DNA from: BOG-908 sp965198825
Lineage (GTDB): Bacteria > Pseudomonadota > Alphaproteobacteria > Acetobacterales > Acetobacteraceae
Assembly: GCA_965198825.1 (NCBI GenBank)
Contig: CBDAQB010000002.1
Location: 744,001-808,000 of the forward strand
Reading direction: 5' to 3'
DNA: 64,000 bases
Part shown: positions 59,702 to 64,000 of the stretch, piece by piece
How the letters are laid out: each line of letters begins with the position of its first letter
Position numbering within the stretch: position 1 is the stretch's first letter
Program-made: the position numbers and the translations under genes
Notes under the pieces: model-generated
The model's database searches: none
What the model saw: only the letters and a program-made list of their open reading frames with translations
Told to the model about the DNA's origin: nothing

Positions 59702-59932
59702 ATGGTCGACCATTCAGACATCAAGGAACACGCCGCCATCATCGGCGCAGATGGCGTGCACGTCGGCACCGTGGATCATCTCCAGGGTGACCGCATCAAG
59801 CTGACAAAGCAGGATTCAGCAGACGGCAAGCACCACTTCATCTCGCTCGGCCTTGTCGCTGAAGTGGAGAACGGCGTCGTCAGGCTATCGGCGAACGCAG
59901 ATGTGGCTGTGACCTTCGAGGAAGCGGAGTAG
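59702..59932 (+). CDS. DUF2171 protein
   Basis: 76 aa. The whole protein is one DUF2171/PRC-barrel-like beta domain: DIKEHAAIIGADGVHVGTVDHLQGDRIKLTK, then KHHFISLGLVAEVENGVVRLS. Such small proteins are common in stress-tolerant alphaproteobacteria; role unknown. The acidic end (FEEAE) is short. It lies alone between repeat copy 8 and the Nramp-related gene. Confidence 0.85.
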   Translation: MVDHSDIKEHAAIIGADGVHVGTVDHLQGDRIKLTKQDSADGKHHFISLGLVAEVENGVVRLSANADVAVTFEEAE

Positions 59933-60073
59933 CTTCTCCGGCCTGCGTCGCAGGACGGTCCAGGTCGGTCGGCGCAAGCGCGTCGCGTTGACCGACTCGG
60001 CCGCTCCAGGCCATACGGATGGCATGCCTCGACGCTTCCACGAGGCCCGTCCGGAACTCTGCAAGATGACAGC

Positions 60074-61381
60074 GTGAGCGAAGTTCATCCCGCAGCGTCG
60101 CTTTCAGACGAGGTTGCGAAGCAGCCTGCGCGGCCGAAGCTAATTGAAATCATGGGGCCCGGCCTGATTACCGGCGCCTCCGACGATGATCCGAGCGGGA
60201 TCGCCACATACTCGCAGGCCGGCGCGCAGTTCGGCTACGAGATGGGCTGGACGCTGTTGCTGACCTACCCGCTCATGTGCGCCATCCAGCAGGTCAGCGC
60301 TGAGATCGGCCGGGTGACAGGGCGTGGGCTGGCAGGCAATTTGCGGCAGCATTATCCGCGCTGGCTGCTGTTCACCTTGGTGGCACTCCTCGTCGGCGCG
60401 AATACGATCAACATCGGCGCGGATCTTGGCGCCATGGCCGCGGCGCTGAAGCTGCTCGTGCGTGGGTCGCTCCTGCTCTACGTGCTGTTTTTCGCCATCG
60501 CAACGCTGCTTCTGGAGACGCTTCTGCGCTACTCCCGCTACGTCTCGGTATTGAAATGGCTGACGCTTTCGCTGTTCGCCTACGTGGCCACCGTGTTTGT
60601 CGTGGGCGTGCCGTGGGGGACGGTCGCCATCCACATGGTGCTGCCGCAAATCACCTTTTCCGCTGGTTACCTCACCGTTGTGGTCGCTGTTTTCGGCACC
60701 ACCATCAGCCCGTATCTGTTCTTCTGGCAGGCCGGCGAGGAGGTGGAGGTTCTCTCCGAGCGCCCCGAGGCGAGTGCGCTTCTGGATGCACCGGACCAGG
60801 CGCCTCGCGAGCTGCGCCGCATCCGGATCGACACCTATGTCGGCATGGCGCTGTCGAACATCGTGGCCCTGTTCATCGTGCTCACCGCGGCCGCAACGCT
60901 GCATGCGCATGGCGTAACGGACGTGCAGACCTCCGCTCAGGCCGCCGAGGCGCTGCGCCCCCTCGCAGGCAGGTTCGCCTTTACCCTCTTCGCGCTGGGC
61001 ATCATCGGGACAGGGCTGCTTGCCCTTCCAGTGCTTGCCGGGTCGGCTTCTTTCGCGCTCGGGGAGGCGTTGGGCTGGCCTGTCGGCATGGCGCGCAAGC
61101 CGCTCAATGCCCGCGCCTTCTACGGCACTATCGTCGCCGCCACTCTGGTCGGCGCGCTGCTGAACTTCTCGTCGCTCGACCCGGTGAAAGCCCTGTTCTG
61201 GAGCGCCGTGCTGAACGGCGTTGTGGCAGTGCCCATCATGGTCATGATGATGCTGATGGCTGTACGTCGCGACGTCATGGGGCAGTTCACGCTTGGGCCT
61301 GTGCTGAAGGCCATGGGGTGGCTGGCGACGGGGGTGATGACGGTGGCGGCGGTGGGGATGTTTGCGACTTGGGGGAAGTAG
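60074..61381 (+). CDS. Nramp-related divalent metal transporter
   Basis: 435 aa from a GTG start, 11 membrane helices. Helix 1 carries GPGLITGASDDDPSGIATYSQ: the family metal motif DPGN is replaced by DPSG. In helix 6 the usual A-x-x-M-P-H is replaced by TTISPYLFFWQ. These changes place it in the Nramp-related branch that does not use the canonical soft-metal site; some members carry Mg2+ or are of unknown substrate. It runs convergently to an ABC exporter and ends 8 bp before the truncated repeat copy 9. Confidence 0.88.
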   Translation: MSEVHPAASLSDEVAKQPARPKLIEIMGPGLITGASDDDPSGIATYSQAGAQFGYEMGWTLLLTYPLMCAIQQVSAEIGRVTGRGLAGNLRQHYPRWLLFTLVALLVGANTINIGADLGAMAAALKLLVRGSLLLYVLFFAIATLLLETLLRYSRYVSVLKWLTLSLFAYVATVFVVGVPWGTVAIHMVLPQITFSAGYLTVVVAVFGTTISPYLFFWQAGEEVEVLSERPEASALLDAPDQAPRELRRIRIDTYVGMALSNIVALFIVLTAAATLHAHGVTDVQTSAQAAEALRPLAGRFAFTLFALGIIGTGLLALPVLAGSASFALGEALGWPVGMARKPLNARAFYGTIVAATLVGALLNFSSLDPVKALFWSAVLNGVVAVPIMVMMMLMAVRRDVMGQFTLGPVLKAMGWLATGVMTVAAVGMFATWGK

Positions 61382-61388
61382 GCAAGGA

Positions 61389-61480
61389 GTTCTTTTTTGA
61401 AAAAAAGAACCAAAAAACTTTTGCGATTTGGGGACCGAGATCTTGGGAACGTTCGGCTTACGGGTCCCAGAGGAAGTCCT
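61389..61480. repeat. double-hairpin repeat, copy 9 (truncated)
   Basis: Only the left palindrome (GTTC..GAAC, 61389-61410) and the core (GGGACCGAGATCTTGG) are present. The right palindrome is missing, and a short GGAAGTCC scar at 61472-61479 marks the expected outer end. It lies between the convergent Nramp-related and ABC-2 permease genes. Confidence 0.8.
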
Positions 61481-61482
61481 TT

Positions 61483-62244
61483 CTACCGCTTGAGCTTATA
61501 ACCCGTCCGGAATATCCAGGAGATCACCACCAGGCAAAGCACCATGAACACCAGCGTCATGCCAAGGCTGACGCCAACCCGGAGATCCGACACGCCGAAG
61601 AAGCTCCAGCGGAATCCGCTTACGAGATACACCACTGGATTGAACAGCGTGACCGTGCGCCAGAATGGCGGCAGCATTCCGATGGAGTAGAAGCTGCCGC
61701 CAAGGAACGTCAGCGGTGTCACGACCAGAAGTGGCACCAGATTGAGTTTTTCGAAGCTGTCGGCCCAGATGCCGATGATGAAGCCGAACAGGCTGAACGT
61801 CACGGCCGTCAGGACCAGGAACAGCACCATGACGAACGGGTGCACGATACTGAAGCTGACGAACAGCCGTGCTGTCGCCAGGATGATCAGCCCGAGTATC
61901 ATGGATTTGCTCGCCGCCGCGCCGACATAGCCGAGCACAATTTCGCCTGACGACACCGGTGCGGACAGGATTTCATAGATGGTGCCGACGAACTTCGGAA
62001 AATAGATGCCGAAGGACGCGTTGGCGATGCTCTGCGTGAGAAGGGAGAGCATGATGAGGCCTGGGACGATGAAGGCGCCGTAGCTCACCCCGTCGATTGC
62101 CGTCATCCGCGAGCCGAGCGCTGCGCCAAACACCACGAAATAGAGGGAGGTCGAGATCACCGGGGAGACGATGCTTTGCAGCAGCGTGCGCCAGGTGCGG
62201 CTCATTTCGAATATATAGATGGCGCGTATGGCGTAGAGGTTCAT
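61483..62244 (-). CDS. ABC-2 type exporter permease
   Basis: 253 aa, six membrane helices. SIVSPVISTSLYFVVFGAALG and YGAFIVPGLIMLSLL near the start, and FLGGSFYSIGMLPPFWRTVTLFNPVVYLVSGFRWSFFG in the last third, are typical of drug/polysaccharide exporter (ABC-2, DrrB/YadH-like) permeases. Its start overlaps the stop of the ATPase gene by 4 bp. The pair exports an unknown hydrophobic compound. Confidence 0.92.
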   Translation of the reverse strand: MNLYAIRAIYIFEMSRTWRTLLQSIVSPVISTSLYFVVFGAALGSRMTAIDGVSYGAFIVPGLIMLSLLTQSIANASFGIYFPKFVGTIYEILSAPVSSGEIVLGYVGAAASKSMILGLIILATARLFVSFSIVHPFVMVLFLVLTAVTFSLFGFIIGIWADSFEKLNLVPLLVVTPLTFLGGSFYSIGMLPPFWRTVTLFNPVVYLVSGFRWSFFGVSDLRVGVSLGMTLVFMVLCLVVISWIFRTGYKLKR

Positions 62245-63167
62245 GGGGATGAGTGCACCAGGCTGACGAAAATGTCTTCGAGAGAACTTTGATGGGTCTG
62301 CAAGGTTTTTACCGCCAGCCCCGATGCATCGAGCTGCCTCATGAGGCGACCCACGCCGTTATCGTCCGCGTTCGCATCGTAAACGTAGATGAGCTGCGTG
62401 TTGCCTTCTGCGAGCGTGAGGTTCCAGGGCGCCAGCTCCGCCGGGATTGCGGCAAGCGGCTCGGTGAGGCCAAGCGACAATTGCGACTTGCCGAACTTGG
62501 TCATCAGCACCTTTTTGTCTTCGACGAGAACGAGGCGGCCGCCGCTGATGACGCCGACGCGGTCGGCCATTTCCTCGGCTTCCTCGATGTAGTGCGTGGT
62601 GAGGAAGATGGTGACGCCCGAGGCGCGAAGGCCGCGGACCATCGCCCACATGTCGCGCCGCAGCTCGACATCCACGCCGGCGGTCGGCTCATCGAGAAAC
62701 AGAATGCGCGGTTCGTGCGACAGCGCCTTGGCGATCATCACGCGCCGCTTCATGCCGCCTGAGAGCGTGATGATCTTGCTGTTCCGCTTGTCCCACAGGG
62801 AAAGATCGCGCAGCACTTTCTCGACATAGCCGGGATTGGCCGGCTTGCCGAACAGCCCGCGGCTGAAGCTCACCGTCGCGAGCACGGTTTCGAACGCGTC
62901 GGTCGCCAATTCCTGCGGTACCAGCCCGATCTTCGTGCGGGCAGCACGATATTCGCGAACGACGTCGTGCCCGTCTGCCAGAACCACGCCGCTGCTCGGA
63001 TTGACGATGCCGCAGATGATGCTGATGAGCGTCGTCTTGCCTGCGCCGTTTGGGCCGAGCAGGGCGAAGATTTCGCCTGGATGGATGTCGAGATCGATGG
63101 GATGGAGTGCCTGGAGGCCTGAGGCGTAGGTTTTTGTGACGGCCTTGACGGAGACGGCGGGAGGCAT
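62241..63167 (-). CDS. ABC-2 exporter ATP-binding protein
   Basis: 308 aa. Walker A GPNGAGKTTL, Q-loop LVPQELATDAFETV, signature LSGGMKRRVMIAKAL, Walker B ILFLDEPTAGVDVELRRDMW and H-loop TTHYIEEAEEMADRV. After residue 220 comes the DUF4162-like tail found in exporter ATPases of the DrrA/YadG group. It energises the permease encoded next. The upstream gap contains repeat copy 10. Confidence 0.93.
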   Translation of the reverse strand: MPPAVSVKAVTKTYASGLQALHPIDLDIHPGEIFALLGPNGAGKTTLISIICGIVNPSSGVVLADGHDVVREYRAARTKIGLVPQELATDAFETVLATVSFSRGLFGKPANPGYVEKVLRDLSLWDKRNSKIITLSGGMKRRVMIAKALSHEPRILFLDEPTAGVDVELRRDMWAMVRGLRASGVTIFLTTHYIEEAEEMADRVGVISGGRLVLVEDKKVLMTKFGKSQLSLGLTEPLAAIPAELAPWNLTLAEGNTQLIYVYDANADDNGVGRLMRQLDASGLAVKTLQTHQSSLEDIFVSLVHSSP

Positions 63168-63187
63168 TGCGGCACCTTAAGGAAGGA

Positions 63188-63297
63188 GTTCTTTTTTAAA
63201 AAAAAGAACCAAAAAACTTTTGCGACTTAGCGCCGCTGAGTGGAAAGGCTGGGCACAAGTGGCAAAAGTTTTTTGCTTCTTTTTTTCAAAAAAGAAG
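63188..63297. repeat. double-hairpin repeat, copy 10
   Basis: Left palindrome GTTC..GAAC with a small change in the loop (63188-63209), right palindrome CTTC..GAAG (63276-63297). The core is diverged, lacking the GGGACCGAGATC block. The right arm is 9 bp from the MFS stop. Confidence 0.85.
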
Positions 63298-63305
63298 TCG
63301 CTTCC

Positions 63306-64000
63306 TTACTCCACTTCCTTCCTCGTCAGCAAATAATTCCCCACCCCACAAACCGCCGCAATCCCCGCCGCAATCAGCAGAGCCGGCGAAAACGACCCCG
63401 TAGCCTGCACGACGTAACCGGTCACCAGAGGCGCCAGCGATCCGCCGACCGACCCGCCGATATTCGCCATGGCCTCGACGGTCGCGATCAAGGCCACCGG
63501 CGCCAGGCTCGCCGCCAGCGCCCATCCGCAGGTGGTCGCAAGATTGGCGGCGAAGAGCGCGGCCGAGACGGCGGCGAGCGCCATGGCGACGTTGCCTGAC
63601 ACAGCGGCGAGAGCGCTGCAGGCCGCGGCCGCCAGCAGGCCAGTGACGAGCGGCATTTGCCGCGCGGCGCGTTCGCTGAAGCGGCGGGCGAGCGCGTCCG
63701 ACAGCCAGCCGCCGCCGATGGCGCCGAGGAAGCCGCAGAACTGCGGCAGCGCCGACCAGAGTGCCGCTGCCGCCGGGTGCAAGGCCCAGCGCTGTTCGAG
63801 ATAGCCGGGCAGCCAGGTGACATAGAGCCATGTCATGTAAACTGTTCCGCCGAAGCCGAGCAGCAGGCCCCAGATGGTGCGCTGGCCGAGCAGGCGGCGC
63901 CAGACGAGGGGGCCGGCGATGCGGGGTGCTGCCTCGGCCTGTTTGGCAGGGTCGCGGTAGATGACTGCCCAGAGGATCGCCATCAGAAGCCCGGCTGCGC
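63306..64000 (-). CDS. MFS transporter (partial, C-terminal half)
   Basis: The frame enters from beyond the right edge and covers about 231 codons. It shows the central cytosolic loop (YRDPAKQAEAAPRI) and helices 7-12: GLLLGFGGTVYMTWLYVTWLPGYLEQRW, ALPQFCGFLGAIGGGWLSDALARRF and TVEAMANIGGSVGGSLAPLVTGYVVQATGSFSPAL. These are the hallmarks of the anion:cation symporter (ACS) family that carries organic acids such as glucarate or phthalate. The N-terminal half lies outside the window. Confidence 0.88.
   Translation of the reverse strand, partial: AAGLLMAILWAVIYRDPAKQAEAAPRIAGPLVWRRLLGQRTIWGLLLGFGGTVYMTWLYVTWLPGYLEQRWALHPAAAALWSALPQFCGFLGAIGGGWLSDALARRFSERAARQMPLVTGLLAAAACSALAAVSGNVAMALAAVSAALFAANLATTCGWALAASLAPVALIATVEAMANIGGSVGGSLAPLVTGYVVQATGSFSPALLIAAGIAAVCGVGNYLLTRKEVE

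Noticed and set aside
28343..63297. Short peptides containing FFEKKKQKTF or KKRSKKLL at many places
   Set aside because: They are translations of the hairpin repeat in various frames, not genes. Only where a real gene continues the frame (permease, EEP enzyme, pabC) does the repeat matter to coding.

Overview
The window looks like part of the chromosome of a GC-rich alphaproteobacterium, most likely of the family Acetobacteraceae. That placement is an inference. It rests on the housekeeping gene content and on a family of intergenic hairpin repeats whose chance translations (FFEKKKQKTF-like peptides) are familiar from that family. No rRNA or tRNA gene was found to test it.

Left part (1 to about 26.7 kb): an integrated, probably defective prophage or phage-like island, mostly read leftward. 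Its right end is a P4-type tyrosine integrase (25446-26654). Leftward come an unknown gene, an AlpA-like regulator, three small genes joined by 4-bp overlaps, an AEP-type primase and an SF3 primase-helicase (replication). Next are a small helical protein, a RasGAP-like protein (18219-19382), a 9-mer repeat cluster, small and large terminase (packaging), and two very large virion/ejection-type proteins (898 and about 1599 aa). No portal, capsid or tail genes are visible. Where a head-tail module might be expected there is a serine recombinase with res-like hexamers, a membrane protein and a secreted HAF-repeat protein. The rightward genes in this part mostly encode exported proteins, as expected of lysogenic-conversion cargo. 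Positions 1-4166 hold secreted repeat proteins (HAF, GloVer) and small secreted proteins of uncertain membership. The left boundary of the element is not seen.

Right part (26.7-64 kb): ordinary chromosome in short operons. It contains a sulfonate-type ABC importer; an FAH-family hydrolase; a diguanylate cyclase with an ethylene-receptor-like membrane sensor; a GT2/VTT/polytopic-membrane operon; DUF421 plus an MFS transporter; a PD-(D/E)XK-DUF2075 nuclease-helicase; an EEP-family phosphohydrolase; ohr and a short-chain dehydrogenase; mutS; a MaoC dehydratase; an ECF sigma/anti-sigma pair; pabB-pabC (folate); gloB with a large hybrid histidine kinase; glmU-glmS (UDP-GlcNAc); a Zn alcohol dehydrogenase; an Nramp-related carrier; an ABC-2 exporter; and a partial MFS gene.

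Nine complete copies and one truncated copy of a 110-113-bp double-hairpin repeat are spread over this right part, each within about 25 bp of a stop codon. None is seen in the prophage part. The most unusual items are the prophage-borne RasGAP-like protein, the ethylene-receptor-like GGDEF protein, and the repeat family, whose half-sites show a compensatory base-pair change and which in places supplies start or stop codons to genes.
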